Below, piece by piece: positions 22,041 through 34,353 of a stretch of DNA of 64,000 nucleotides; position 1 is the stretch's first letter, and each line of letters opens with the position of its first letter. Origin of the DNA: Lactifluus volemus (lineage: Eukaryota; Basidiomycota; Agaricomycetes; Russulales; Russulaceae); the NCBI GenBank assembly GCA_022376515.1, contig WTXI01000050.1, forward strand, positions 1 through 64,000, written 5' to 3'. The notes under the pieces are model-generated. The model ran no database searches and was not told the DNA's origin. It saw only the letters and a list, made by a program, of their open reading frames with translations. A program made the translations under genes and the position numbers.

Positions 22041-24959
22041 AACCCATGAGGACTCTCGGTGTGTCGGACTTCTTTCCCCTTTTCAAAGGCGACTGCGGCG
22101 GCGATCCCAATTGGTGTGTTGTGTTCCCTGTCAAAGTGAGTGAGGGCACAACGACAGAATATGAATATTACCAGATTTCCGGCAGCGTTGGGGTTCATCT
22201 CGGATCTGAGGGTGGGGACCCATGCTTTGCGCATTTGCATCTGAGGTTCGTGGAGTAAGTGGAGGTCATTGGGGCGGGACAGACGATTGGCGGGGCCGTC
22301 ATGGGATGCCCCGTGTTGCGCATCAGGAGAGAAGAGAAGACGGCACTGATGGGGACATCCGGGCCAAGAATCAATCCAGAGATGCACATACGTGCGAAAG
22401 CTTCAATGCTGTGGCATATGTTAGTACGCGAAAGGCAGCAAAATATGAAGGATATGCCTAAAGAATATGAAGCGGGAAAAATTGGCGTAGTCTTCCTATG
22501 GATGAAAGAACCCCACAATTTGAGGAGGCGATGCGTTTGGACTGAAGAGAGTGAGGGTGCGAGAGGCTTTTATGGCGAGCAAAATGGCATGAAAAAGAAT
22601 GGAACAAAGAATGACAGGCTGTGTCCATCTGCACGATAAGTCATATACAGGCTCAAAGCGGAAGAGAAGCGGAGAACGCACGAAGATAATAAAAAGTTGA
22701 ACGGAAACGATTAAGTTGGCCTACATGACAGAGGCCCAGCGTTTGTCCGCAGGCGAACGGGAGAACGTTGCTCGAGTTATCGAAAAGTGACTCGTTTCGA
22801 TTCCCCATGTCATCGTCATCTCCAGTCGCAGAATCGTCGACCGGCAAACAAATACGCGTCAAGACCGACACCAGCACAATTGACGATACGGATCTCCATG
22901 GTATACATGACAGTGACGAAGAGTAAAAATGTCTGCCAAGCGTGTACCGCATGAGGGAAACCGATTCGAAAGACGAAGGGTAGCCTGGCCACGCGAGAGT
23001 AGTGGGTGGGTAAATGGGGATGACGTGTGCCTGTACTGAAAACCTTTACGGATAAGTTCCGAAACTGGAACCAAATGTACTGTTATACTTTAGCTCGTGA
23101 ATTGCAGCGGACGCCGAGACGGATCACTGCATCCCTTTCCCCTGGCTCTTTTTTTGAAATTGTTTTTTGTTTGCCTCAAGTCCAAACAGGTAATATTTGA
23201 TTGCATAGATCCTGAAATCAATTCAGCTATACCGCCGTGTCTGTTCAAGCTACAGTATGTTCAAGCTAAACTAGTAAGCGACATTCATTGCGTCAAAGTA
23301 AGTTATCCGTTGGCACATGACTCCAGTCTCCAGGTGCATCTTCTGATCCAAAAAGGGAGAATACTATTATGGGGGGGGTACCCCCGCCGTGGTCCACTAC
23401 CCCCCCCCATGATAGTAGTCTATCCGTGTTCTTTGGGCTCCAAGAGCGTGCAGATCTGCAAGAAGATCGAGGACAGCAATTCGCACAGCCTGCGACAAGC
23501 CAGGTGGCATGATATCGGACTCCAGGGCCTCGGCGCCAGTGAACTTGTCCTCACCATTCTCAGCTGCATCACCTGCAAAGGGTTTCGGTGTCTAGCAGCT
23601 AACAGTACCCAACTCCGAGTCTGCGTTCAAGCAAAGTCGTTACAAAGGCTGGTGATCTGGTGAGAAGATTGAGAATCTTGACCGACAACAGGAATACCTC
23701 ATCAGGGTGTGAACGGGGACTGATGGGAAACGATCCTACTAGCATCTGACTTGCTGCACGAATTACTGCCCATTACCCGCTCGGGAGAGTGGCCGATTCC
23801 ACCGCCGTACTACTCTCGGGAGTGTTGTCGCTCTGCACATTATATCTCACCAAGCCGGCCCCAATCACGCGCACCATCTTCCATCCAGTGGGTCCTCTGC
23901 TTAATTACCTGACAACGACAGGATCAAACCAGATGGTATATGCCCGTCATTCTCCTTGTGCTCATCAACAAATCGTCACAGATTCGTCACAGATCAACTC
24001 CACAAGCTTTTTTCTTGTGACATTTGACCTCTTTCTTGTGACATAGCGCGGAGCACCTCCGTTCCGAGCTACAACCTGAGAGTCGTTATGGCCAACATCC
24101 GGAGGCTCATGACGGGCGATGAGCAAGAAGCGATGCTTCCCTGGTGGCGCAGGCTCGCAAACGTCCCTCTCAAACGCGACGTCGGTCGCAGATTTGGTGT
24201 CCGTCAACATCCCGTGACACACTCCACCTCCCCGCCGCCCTCTCCACCTCCCCGCCCAACTCGACCGATGACTCCATGAACGGTGATGTGGTCGCTGCGG
24301 CGAGCCCAGGCGATCCGCTTACCATGGAGCTGGTGGGAAGCTCGCCCAGGAGACCTCCATAGTCGACAAATAGACGATGAAGAAGACAAAAGGATTTAAA
24401 ACCATCCCCACCCTCGACGCCATCACGGTGCACTTTGCGCGCACACGTACACCCCTTTGGAGGACGACAAGAAGGCCCGCGCCGCGATCAAAGCACAGAT
24501 CGATCGAAGCCGACAAAAGGGAACGTGTGCAAAAGACGGCGCAAGAAAAGGCGTTGCATGAGGGTGCAACGGCCGCACCCTTTGTAGCAGCGCCTGCCAG
24601 TGCTGCGCCTGCGATAACCTCGGATTGTCGTCGCGGGGCTTGACTTTGAAGTGACCTACTTTCAAATTCAGTTCACGAGGGGAGGGCAGCTGATGACTAT
24701 CACGTTTTCAAATGATACCTGTTGTTTTTCCTTCAAGTTTCTCCCTTTCAATAAAGTTTCATTTTGTATACTGGAATTGTAGTGCGGTGGTTGTTGGCTC
24801 GATAATCGGGAAGTGCCGATGCTGGCGTCTATTGTACAGAGCAAATAGCGCCGAACAGAGCCGGTCAGGGGATGAGGCCGGGGAAGGGGCGCTTGCCAAG
24901 TCGAACGGGCGCTTGAATCAAAGTGTGAATCGTGCCGTGAGCGTGAAATTCATGCGACC
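22041..24959. other. Unassigned interior of the composite insertion
   Basis: There are short frames on both strands but no recognisable domain. A plus-strand stretch at 24200-24640 has coding-like pieces in shifted frames (STDDSMNGDVVAAASPGDP; EDDKKARAAIKAQIDRSRQK) and may be a dead retroelement ORF. A foldback occurs at 23362-23417. Confidence 0.35.
23362..23417. repeat. G/C-tract foldback (inverted repeat)
   Basis: The left arm TACTATTATGGGGGGGG pairs with the right arm CCCCCCCCCATGATAGTA across about 21 bases, with one mismatch. It could form a hairpin in single-stranded DNA or RNA. Function unknown. Confidence 0.7.
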
Positions 24960-25557
24960 TCACTTGTGCGTGAAAAAAGGCCGGCAACGGCCGCAATGAA
25001 ATCGATGACAGCCAACGCAGGCTCACTCGTGTGGGAAACAAATCTGGCAACAGCCGCAACGAAATCGATGACAATTCCCACGCACAACTCACCAAAACGC
25101 GAGCTCAATTGAAAACTCACACGCTCTCGGCAATTGCCGCAACGAAATCGATGACATTCCCACGGTGGGCAACCAAAACGCGGCCTCAAATGTAAAATTC
25201 ACACGCTCTCGGCAACAGCCGCAACGAAATCAATGACAATTCCCACGCTTGACTCACCAAAACGCGGGCTCAATTGAAAACTCACACGCTCTCGGCAATT
25301 GCCACAACGAAATCAATGACATTCCCACGGTGGGCAACCAAAACGCGGCCTCAAAGTAAATTCACACGCTCTCGGCAATGGCCGCAACGAAATCAATGAC
25401 AATTCCCACGCTTGACTCACCAAACGCGGCCTCAAATAAAAACTCCCACGCTCTCGGAAATTGCCGCAACGAAATCGATGACATTCCCACGGGGGGGGGG
25501 GCAAAAATCCCCTATGAAAAAGCGACTAAAAACCTCGTTCTCTAAAAGAGAACTCGG
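24960..25557 (-). repeat. Satellite array 1 (head at right)
   Basis: Tandem units of about 65-80 bp share the core GTCATCGATTTCGTTGCGGC on the minus strand. Alternating unit types carry GAGAGCGTGTGA plus either CAATTGAGCCCGCGTTTTGG or TTTGAGGCCGCGTTTTGG. The right end is a head: a CCGAGTTCTCTTTTAGAGAA hairpin, then GTTTTTAGTCGCTTTTTC and a run of 10 G on the plus strand. The same head and units occur in opposite orientation at 54005-55215. Confidence 0.85.
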
Positions 25558-25746
25558 AACTTTCCACCAACTACGAAATGTCAGCGATGCACCCGAGCTA
25601 CACAAGAGATGAACGCACTCGTCATCGGTTTTCTCGACGAGTAAAAGTAGTTGATCCTCCTTGATTTCGATTTCATCTTCGGATTGGGGAACATAATCAT
25701 ATGATGCTTTGAGAACGGCGATGTATTCCTCGTGTTCGTCACTCAT
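25558..25746 (-). pseudogene. SLA1 SH3 exon copy 2, 5' half
   Basis: Starts at the same ATG as SLA1 (25746) and reads MSDEHEEYIAVLKASYDYVP through the SH3 fold to WWK, then is cut by the 7.8-kb insertion. The frame upstream of the insertion is intact. Confidence 0.85.
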
Positions 25747-27442
25747 GAGCGCACAAGTTTGTTGTCAAGAATAGAGATAGAGTTGTTGGTATTGACGCTC
25801 TCTCTCTCGCACCAAACCGGGCTGGAGTACGGCGCTTATGTAATACATTGCCGTACACGCGCAGCAGCGCTCGAGCGCCTCTTCAGTTATACGCTTTGGG
25901 GCCACCCTACAGTGCGAGGACATTTGAACTAACTATTCGTCTGTTTATTGATAAATTACACAATCTGGTTATCCTCTGCCCAGATCTCATGGTTTTTCTG
26001 TAATCTTCGATCTTGCCGTCTTTCGATGACCATGTCCTCTTTCTGTCTTGCACATATCATATACCCCTCACGTTCAAGGCGACCGAGATCTTGTCTCGGA
26101 TCAAAGGGAAAAATGACGAGGCTTTTCAAGATTACGGTACCTTGTGCGCTATGACCTTTACTTTTGTGACCTTGAACCTACGAGGTGAAAAGCGTGTCTG
26201 AATAAAACATACTCCGACCACTCCTTCCTCCCAGTAGAATTTATGACAACTCGATCTGCCCTCCCCCCGTGTCACAGAGAGTATTTCTCAACTATAGTTG
26301 TCGACCGCGAACTCAAGCAATCTCCTGCTGGGTTATGTACCAACAAGGAATCCCCTTCTTCAGGTAGCCCCGATGAGAGTACCACATCATCATCCGACAA
26401 CCTCAAGCTTTTACAAAAAGACAACGGAACTCCACGCCTCACATTCGAATCTCCTGCGGTGCATCCCTTTTCATAATTGCGCCAGCGTGATTGACCTACT
26501 CCCGTTCTTCAGTCGACAACGATGAAACCCTACAAGAACCATCGGAAAGACTTGCTGGAGAAAAGGTCGAAGTCGCAATGAGCATGAGTTTTACTGAAGA
26601 TAAAAGACAAGAGCTCCGAGTCTTTGGCAGTGCCAGTGAAACTTCTTGGGATGCCTGGTCCGAGGGTGGCTGACTAAGCTCAGTGGCTGATACCCAGCGA
26701 TATCGCACTCGAGTGTGGAATCACATCCAATGTTCCTTCTACCCCGCAGAAATGGACATTCCTTTTTAGAAACTACTCATTTCATTCTGTTCCTCTCTGG
26801 CTGTTTCTCAAACATGAGTCACTTGCCTATCTCTCGAAATGTGCCACCTTGCGACGCCAGTGGTACCCCCCGTTGGGTAGCGTCCCAAGTCTGCCGTCTT
26901 CCAATTGCTGTTCAAGTTGTGGCACACTGACCCCTCGCCACAGTCAATCACTCTTATTATGCACCATACACCGCTGTCCGCGCGGGCGCCATCTATTAAA
27001 TAACAACAGATGGCACGATGTTATATCCAGTACAGCCACGACAGAACTACGTACAATACAAGCGCTGAGTATTGCTCGAAACAAAAAACCCCTCGGCGCT
27101 GAGCGCTATACATACCACATCTCGCTTACGTGAAATTGAAGACATAAAAGAGGCACGGAACGAAGGATCAAGACCTGGCGAGCGGCGAATATCGTACAGG
27201 AAAATGAAACGTATACAAGAAGGCGGACATTGCAAGATAGCGTGCCCGAGAAACAAGTAATGGCTCGAAGGAAGGAATCCGAGTCAAGCGTACTGGTTTT
27301 CAACACGGTACCGACTCCAGGGAACAGTGTGCACATTGACTTGGAAAGAGCAGTCAGAATCGACGTTGACATGGATCTCAAAAGAGAAAGAACCCACCAG
27401 TATACATATCCAATAGGAGGCCTCACCAGAGACTGCACTGCT
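25747..27442. repeat. Array spacer: SLA1 promoter copy and recurring plus-strand frames
   Basis: A copy of 6627-7800. Plus-strand frames at 26013-26201, 26243-26476 and 26491-26673 (ETLQEPSERLAGEKVEV, TEDKRQELRVFGSASETS) match those at 35.7-36.4 kb. From 26930 the sequence is the pre-DUF6535 spacer. No confirmed gene. Confidence 0.45.
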
Positions 27443-29893
27443 CTATGCTGGACGGTCAATGCCGCCAGAGGAGGATACTGGGTCGGGGGAAGCTTGAAGA
27501 CGCGAAGAATCCGTCGCTAGTTCAGGGACGGACATAGCCGACTCGTGAGATTGCTCTGTGATATCCATGGGCGGAAGGAGAGAGATAGACGTCGGAAACG
27601 TGGAAGGGAAAGGAAGAGGAGTGTCACTGGCAACTGTGCCCGAGAATGATGATGATGGAATGTCAGGGACAACTCCGAGACTTGCGTTCGTTTGAGGATC
27701 GGGACTACGGCTAAGCGGCGGGGAAAAGGATGGGTGAGGGATGAATATAGACACTGCCGGTGCGGGATTCGGGTCCAACTCTGAGTTGGAAGTGGGCGAG
27801 ATGGTAAGGGGTTTGTCAGTGAGGCCTTGCGTTTGTATGTCAAGTGAAGTAGCAACGGGGTCAAGATTGTCGGGAGGAGAGCGGTGGGAGGACTCGATGG
27901 TTGGGGGAGCATGAAGAACATCATGTAGAGATGATTCTCCGACAAAATGTACGCGGTTATCAACTTTGGTCAATGCGGGGAAGGATGACACGGCGGGCTC
28001 TGTGGAAAGGTTCATAAAGGCGTCGAGAGAGTCGGAGGTGGTCGCGATAGGATGATGACCCGGGATTTTGCATAGTTGGTACGAAAATGGGTCGTTCAGA
28101 GTGGGGTTAAGAGGAGATGTGGAAGCATCGGTGCCTTGATGTAAAGAGATATAAAGATGCCAAATAGGGAAGAGAATATGATAAGGAATGTCATGAGGTC
28201 CACGATCGCGCGCTTCTCGAGTGATCTCGTTCCACAAATCACAGAAGTCGTGCTGCAGTCCAGGAAGAGTATTTTCAATGCCAAATCCGGAAATGGACGA
28301 CAGGATGGCCTCTAGCCACACTGCGAAAAGAATCGTATCTTGAATTTCATGAATCTTGAGACACAAGCGGAACAGTAGGCGAGTGATGTGGATCAAGTTG
28401 GCAAGTAAAACGCTGTCACCATTTGCAACGTAATTTCGAAAATCTTCTTCTGACAGATCAAGTTGATCCTTGGCTAGTGCCTCCCAACGCTCATCGCGTT
28501 CCGACGTGTTTGCAATGACGCTAGCAATTATGCCTTGAGAACATAAACCAAGAACTTGGCCATCACTAGTACTTGTCAGAGATTGCCAAATATCAATCGA
28601 TCGCAACAGATCTTCTCCATAAAAATAAACGCATCTGAGGGTGGACACGGTTGAAAAGGAGAGATGTGCTGCATCGACAGCCTTCGCGCAAATGATGACG
28701 TGCCTTTTCTTGTCTTCCTCCGACAAAAGACTAGATGACAAGGTACGGTAACCGAAATTGGAAAACGCCAACTCCAATAGTTTGTCAAATTTGGTGAAAT
28801 CGTGTCCTAGGTCACGTGTTCGGACTACTTCGGAGCTACAGAAGCCAGGGATGGCTTCGAAGAACTGTTCAAGATCCTTATCTTCTTCCAGAGCTTGAAT
28901 AGTCCATGTTAGGATACTGTTGTTGATCTCCGCCGACAATTCCGAGCCAGCTTCTTGGACAGCCTTCGATAGGCCCTGAGAGGGTCGATATCTTTCGAGG
29001 TACCGCCCCAGAGAAAGAAGGTAAAGAATTCGGCGGATTGCAGAGAACGTGAAATTAAAGAAGAGCCACGCCGACGAAGAAAGTGGTGAATAATAAGGGC
29101 TATCGTGCCAGAAAATTGGCATCAACGTGATGCATCCATATATACCTCCAGCAAGCCCGACCCACCAAACAACCACACTGAACACAGTATGGTTGATGTT
29201 GAACAGATAGATAGCTAATCCAGTGAAGAAAAGGAACAACGACAAGTGTAGCAGAGCGGGCAGTGCTTCAACAGACCAAGGAAGGTGAAACTTTTCGACA
29301 CCATGAGCAAAGAATGCACGGATAGATGCTCGCTTGTGTGGACTGTATAGTGGCGGTTGAGTGATTGTGAGGAATCGACGTGCCCATTGCTGTAACATTG
29401 TCGCCAGTAGGGCAGATGTCAGACTGATCACCAAACTGAGGAACCAGAGTGAGTTGACCAAGACGGCTGATTTCGGAGGAAAGAAGACAGGTGGTTGAAC
29501 TGGAGTGGCAAGGATCGATGCACGAGATATGTTTGGGTCGGCGAGAAGTTGATAGATGTTTGCGAGATAGAACGCAGTGGTATCCTGTGGATTCGGCTTT
29601 AGGTCTTGAACGGAAACAGTGAGCAATGCTGCGAGTGCAGCAGAGAATAAGCCGGTCTACGATATTCACTTTAGTCACTGTGCTCTAGTGCAGTGTTGAT
29701 ATATGGGCTCACGAAAATAAGGATACCGTCTGCATCCTTTTGCCAGCGATGGGTCATCTTTTCGTCTTCTCCCTCTGTCATCTTAATGTACATATGGAAG
29801 AGGGGCCCTGAGCTATCTGAAAAGATGCCCTGCCCCTGCGATGATCGAACTCGCTCTGTCGGAGCCTGAGGGCTGGCTTCAAGGGAGGATGAA
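27443..29893 (-). CDS. DUF6535 membrane protein, copy C (open main exon)
   Basis: The main exon (27443-29656) is open throughout. A 56-nt GT-AG intron (29657-29712) precedes an upstream exon at 29713-29893 encoding FSDSSGPLFHMYIKM and WQKDADGILIF; the join gives ILIF-TGLFSAALAALL in phase. Predicted membrane helices: the junction segment, VLVNSLWFLSLVISLTSALL, ALPALLHLSLFLFFTGLAIY and VVVWWVGLAGGIYGCITLMP. A long soluble helical region (LTWTIQALEEDKDLEQFFEA) and a Pro/Ser-rich tail follow. The start exon is unresolved: the upstream frame stays open to about 29958 but has no in-frame ATG, and the candidate MARR exon is deleted here. Membrane location is inferred; function unknown. Confidence 0.8.
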
Positions 29894-30577
29894 CTTGATG
29901 ATGATAAGGTAGGGTAACGTATAACATACTGTTGTCCATTTCTGTTCCAGGTAGACACTCTCTGTTGGTGGCTTCCGGGGTAGCAGGTCGGGACGTCAGG
30001 ATGAACGGAGCGTAAATCGAGATGAGGCGATTAAAATACAAGTACAGTTACGTAAGGTCAAGTACCGCGTGGCAGGACGCGTGCCTTGGGGCCATCGTAG
30101 TATACGAAGCTGAATGATTGATATGAACATGCTACATAAGTGCAGATTCAAATCAAAAACACTTTGCATAACTGATATCGCATTCTGTATCTGCTCTTTC
30201 CATTCCCCGACGATGAAATCGACGGTTTTCCCAGTACTCGTGCGATATCAGACGTCTCCAATGGCACCCAACTGTGCGACACTGCCGGGACCGTGCTAGA
30301 CCCACAAGAAAGAGCCGAAGGATCTAGGTTGTTAAGCGCTGATCCTTGTAGCTTCTGCCCTTGCTTCTGCCTTATGTGATGCAGGGCTCACGCAGCAGGC
30401 GTCGCTCCCCAATGGTTGACAACATTTTGGGCACGATATTGAGCCAATTTCAGGATTTCACCTCACACATCGACTATAGATATTAAAAATATCGGCACAG
30501 GGCGGAATGCCAGGCGCTTATTACTTGGCACGCATTCCTCGACGAGTCCATGTGGCCATAGTCCAACGAGCACTCAC
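29894..30577. repeat. 5' flank of copy C and SLA1 intron fragment
   Basis: A shortened version of the flanks of A, D and F; about 400 bp containing the candidate MARR exon is missing near 30225. No gene. Confidence 0.5.
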
Positions 30578-30813
30578 CGAATCAACGTATGCAGATGGAA
30601 CGAGGCCACTCTAAACGTCCGAAACAACCATTGGTTTAACTTTCTACCAACTACGAAATGTCAGCGATGCACCCGAGCTACACAAGGGATGAACGTACTC
30701 GTCATCGGTTTTCTCGACAAGTAAAAGTAGTTGATCCTCCTTGATTTCGATTTCATCTTCGGATTGACTACGATGCCGAGAACGGCAATGTATTCCTCGT
30801 GTTCGTGACTCAT
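30578..30813 (-). pseudogene. SLA1 SH3 exon copy 3, frameshifted
   Basis: The SEDEIEIKEDQLLLLVEKTD segment is intact, but a small deletion just before it removes the YDYVP codons and shifts the frame relative to the ATG at 30813. No downstream SLA1 exons. Confidence 0.75.
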
Positions 30814-31875
30814 GAGCGCGCACAAAGTTTGTTGTCAAGAATAGAGATAGAGTTGTTGCTCTCACTGTCGCACCGAACCGTCGCTGGTGCACGCCCTCTT
30901 ACGTAATACGTTGCCGCCTGCGAACAGCCAGCCTGACCCTACACTTTTGAACTATTTGTCCGTTTATTCATCAATTACACAATCTCGTTATTCTCTGCTC
31001 GTGATACTTCTGGTGCAGTTACCTTTGATCTTGCGGTCCTTCGATCTTTGGTTGAGAAATAGACATTCCTTTTTGGAAACTAGTCGTTTCAATCTGTTCG
31101 TCTCTGACTGTTTCTCGAGTTTCTCGAACATGAGTCACTTGTCTATTTCTCGAAATATTTTTACCTTGGGACCCCAGTGGTGCCCCCATTGGGCAGCGTC
31201 CCAGGTTCTCTTCCAATCGAGTCGTCCTCGAGAACACATCCTACTCCTCGCACAAACTCTTCAGCCGAACGACCCGCGTCTTGCCACTCAAATCTACTTT
31301 GATCCAGCTTGATAGTTGATAACCCTTGACATGGACCAAAACGGTCCGCGTCTCCCGAGAAGTTATCATGAACTATACACCGCTGTCCGCGCGGGCGCCA
31401 TCTATTAATGAACAACTGACGGCACGCTGTTGTATCCAACTCAGAAGTGCAGTGATACAAACTCTTTAGCAAGGGCAGCCACGATCGAACGACGTACAAC
31501 AGAAGTGCTGAGTATTGCTCGAAACAAACACCCCCTGGGCGCTGAGCGCTATATATACAACGTCTCGCTTAGGTGAAATTGAAGGCATAAAAGAGGCACG
31601 GAACAAAGGATCAAGACCTGGTGAGCGGCGAATATCGTCAAAACGTATACAAGAGGCGGACATTGCAGGATAGCGTGAATGAGAAACAAGCAATGGGTCG
31701 AAGGAAGGAATCCGAGTCAAGCGTGCTGGTATTGAACGCGGTACCGACTCTAGGGAACAGTGTGCACATCGACTTGGTAAGAGCAGTCAGAATCGGCGTC
31801 GACATGTGATCTCATAAGACAAAGAACCCACCAGTATACATATCCAATAGGAGCCTCACGAGAGGCTGCACGGCT
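30814..31875. repeat. Array spacer between SH3 copy 3 and copy D
   Basis: Matches 2284-2900 and 8690-9250. No supported gene; short frames here are conserved only as DNA. Confidence 0.5.
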
Positions 31876-34353
31876 CTATGCTGGACGGTCAATGCCGCCA
31901 GAGGAGGATACCGAGTCGGGGGAAACTTGAAGACGCGAAGCATCCGCCGCTAGGTCAGGGATGGACATAGCCAACTCGCGAGATTTCTCTGTGATATCCA
32001 GGGGCGGTGGGAGAGAGATAGACGTCGGAAACGTGGAGGGGAGAGGAAGAGGAGTGTCACTGGCAACTGTGCCCGAGAATGATGATGATGGAATGTCAGG
32101 GACAACTCCGAGACTTGCGTTCGTTTGCAGATCGGGACTGCGGCTAAGCGGCGGGGAAAAGGATGGGTGAGGGATGAATATAGACACTGCCGGTGCGGGA
32201 TTCGGGCCCAACTCTGAGTTGGAAGTGAGCGAGATGGTAGGGGGTTTGTCAGTGAGACCTTGGGTTATTATGTCAAGTGAAGTAGCAGCGGGGTCAAGAT
32301 TTTAGGGAGGAGAGCGGTGGGAGGACTCGATGGTTGGGGGAGGATCAAGAACATCATGTAGAGATGATTCTCCGACAAAATGTACGCGGTTATCATCTTC
32401 GGTCGATGCGGGGAAGGATGACACGGCGAGCTCTGTGGAAAGGTTCAGAAAGGCGTTGGGAGAGTCGGAGGTGGTCGCGATAGGATGATGACCCGGGATA
32501 TTGCATAGTGGGTACGAAAATGGGTCGCGCAGAACGCCATAATCATCTATGGAAGCATCGAAGGCGGTCGGGGCAGCATCGGTGCCTTCATGTAAAGCGA
32601 TATAATGATGCCGAATATGTCTGAGAATATAATAAGGAATGCCATTAGATCCACGATCGTGCGCTTCTCGAGTGATCTCGTTCCACAAATCACAGAAGTC
32701 GTGCTGCAGTCCAGGAAGAGTATTATCAATGCCGAATTCGAAAATGGACTCCAGGATGATCCGTAGCGACCCTAGGGAAAGAGCCGGATCTGGAATTTCA
32801 TGACTCAGAGAGAGACACAAGCGGAAGAGTGGGCGAGTGATGTGGATAAAGTTGGCAAGTAAAACGCTGTCACCATTTGCAACGTAATTTCGAAAATCTT
32901 CTTCTGATACACCAAGTTGATCCTTGGCTAGTGCCTCCCAACGCTCATCGCGTTCCGATGTGTTTGCAATGACGCCAGCAATTATGCCTTGAGAACATAA
33001 ACCAGGAACTTGGCCACCACTAGTACTTGTCAGAGATTGCCATATATCAACCGATCGCAACAGATCCACACCGGATCTGAAAACAATCTCGAGGGTGGAC
33101 ATGGTTGTCTCGGAGAGTCGTGCTGCATCGATACCCTTCGCGCAGATGATGACGCGCCTTTTCTTGTCTTCCTCCGACAAAAGACTAGATGACAAGGTAT
33201 GGCAACCGAAATTGTAAAACGCCTCTTCCAATTGGTTGTCAAACTTGGCGAAATCGGGTTCTAGGTGACGTTCTTGGACTACTTCGGAGCTACAGAAGCC
33301 AGGGATAGCTTCGAAGAACTGCTCAAGTTCCTTATCTTCCTCCAGAGCGTGGATCGTCCATGTTAGGATATTTTGGGTGATCGTCCTCGACAATTTCGAG
33401 CCAGATTCTTGGACAATCTTCGTTAGGCCCTCAAAGTGTAGATATCGTTTGAGGTGCGGCCACTGGTGATTAAGAAGAAAGTAACGAAATCGGCGGATTG
33501 TAGAAAAGGTGAAATTAAAGAAGAGCCACGCCGACGAAGAAAGTGGTGAATAATATGGGCTATCGGGCCAGAAGATTGGCATCAACGTGATACATCCATA
33601 TACACCTCCTGCAAGCCCGACCCACCAAACAACCACACTGAACACAGTATGGTTGATGTTGAACAGATAAATAGCCAGTCCGGTGAAGAACAGAAACAAC
33701 GACAGGTGTAGCAGAGCAGGCAGCGCTTCAACAGACCAAGGAAGGTGAAACTTTTCGACACCACTAGCAAAGAATGCACGGATCGATGCCCGCTTGTGTG
33801 GACTGTATAGTGGCGGTTGTGTGATTGTGAGGAATCGACGTGCCCATTGCTGTAACATCGTCGCCAGTAGCGCAGATGTGAGACTGATGACCAAACTGAG
33901 GAACCAGAGTGAGTTGACTAAGACTGCTGATTTCGGAGGAGAGAAGTCGGGTGGTTGAACTGGAGTGGCAAGGATCGATGTACGAGATATGTTTGGGTCG
34001 GCGAGAAGTTGATAGATGTTTGCGAGATAGAACACAGTGGTATCCTGTGGATTCGATTTTAGGTCTTGAACGGAAACAGTGAGCAATGCTGCGAGTGCAG
34101 CCGAGAATAAACCTGTCTACGATATTTACGTCAGTCACTGGGCTCTAGTGTAGTGTCGATATAAGGTCTCACGAAGATAAGGATGCCGTCTGCATCCTTT
34201 TGCCAACGTTTGGTCATTTTTTCATCTTCTCCCTCTGTCATCTTAATGTACATATGGAAGAGGGGCCCTGAGCTATCTGAAAAGATGGCCTGCCCCCGCG
34301 ATGATCGGCCTTGCTCTGTCCGAGCCTGAGGGCTGGCTTCATGGGAGGATGAA
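31876..34353 (-). CDS. DUF6535 membrane protein, copy D, with premature TAA
   Basis: Upstream exon 34173-34353, 56-nt intron 34117-34172, main exon from 34116. The frame is intact through all membrane helices and the soluble domain but stops at TAA at 32302-32304, right after SSHRSPP. Intact copies have GAC AAT there, so two base changes created the stop. The same frame continues without further breaks to 31876 (SNSELGPNPAPAV...), so only the Pro/Ser-rich tail of about 140 residues is lost. It may still make a functional, shortened protein. A candidate ATG exon (MARRNRDRDDSYRTKK) lies at 34806. Confidence 0.8.

Larger units (their letters stand above)
17750..25557. mobile_element. 7.8-kb composite insertion in SLA1 SH3 exon copy 2
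   Basis: AACTT at 17745-17749 and again at 25558-25562 flank the insert, and removing one copy rebuilds the SLA1 exon sequence exactly. I found no LTRs or long terminal inverted repeats. The right end is a satellite array whose outermost bases read CCGAGTTCTC inward; the same 10-mer occurs in direct orientation 37 bp inside the left end. Contents include a decayed C2H2-like ORF, A/T-rich spacer, a LINE relic and the satellite. It may be one large DNA element or nested insertions. Confidence 0.65.

Noticed and set aside
17750..25557. The insertion as a single LTR retrotransposon (it has a 5-bp duplication)
   Set aside because: No direct terminal repeats, primer site or pol frame found.
29894..29958. 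Start of copy C at the open frame beginning near 29958
   Set aside because: The first codon is GTG, not ATG, and the segment overlaps a likely short intron beginning GTATGT in sister copies; the start is left unresolved.
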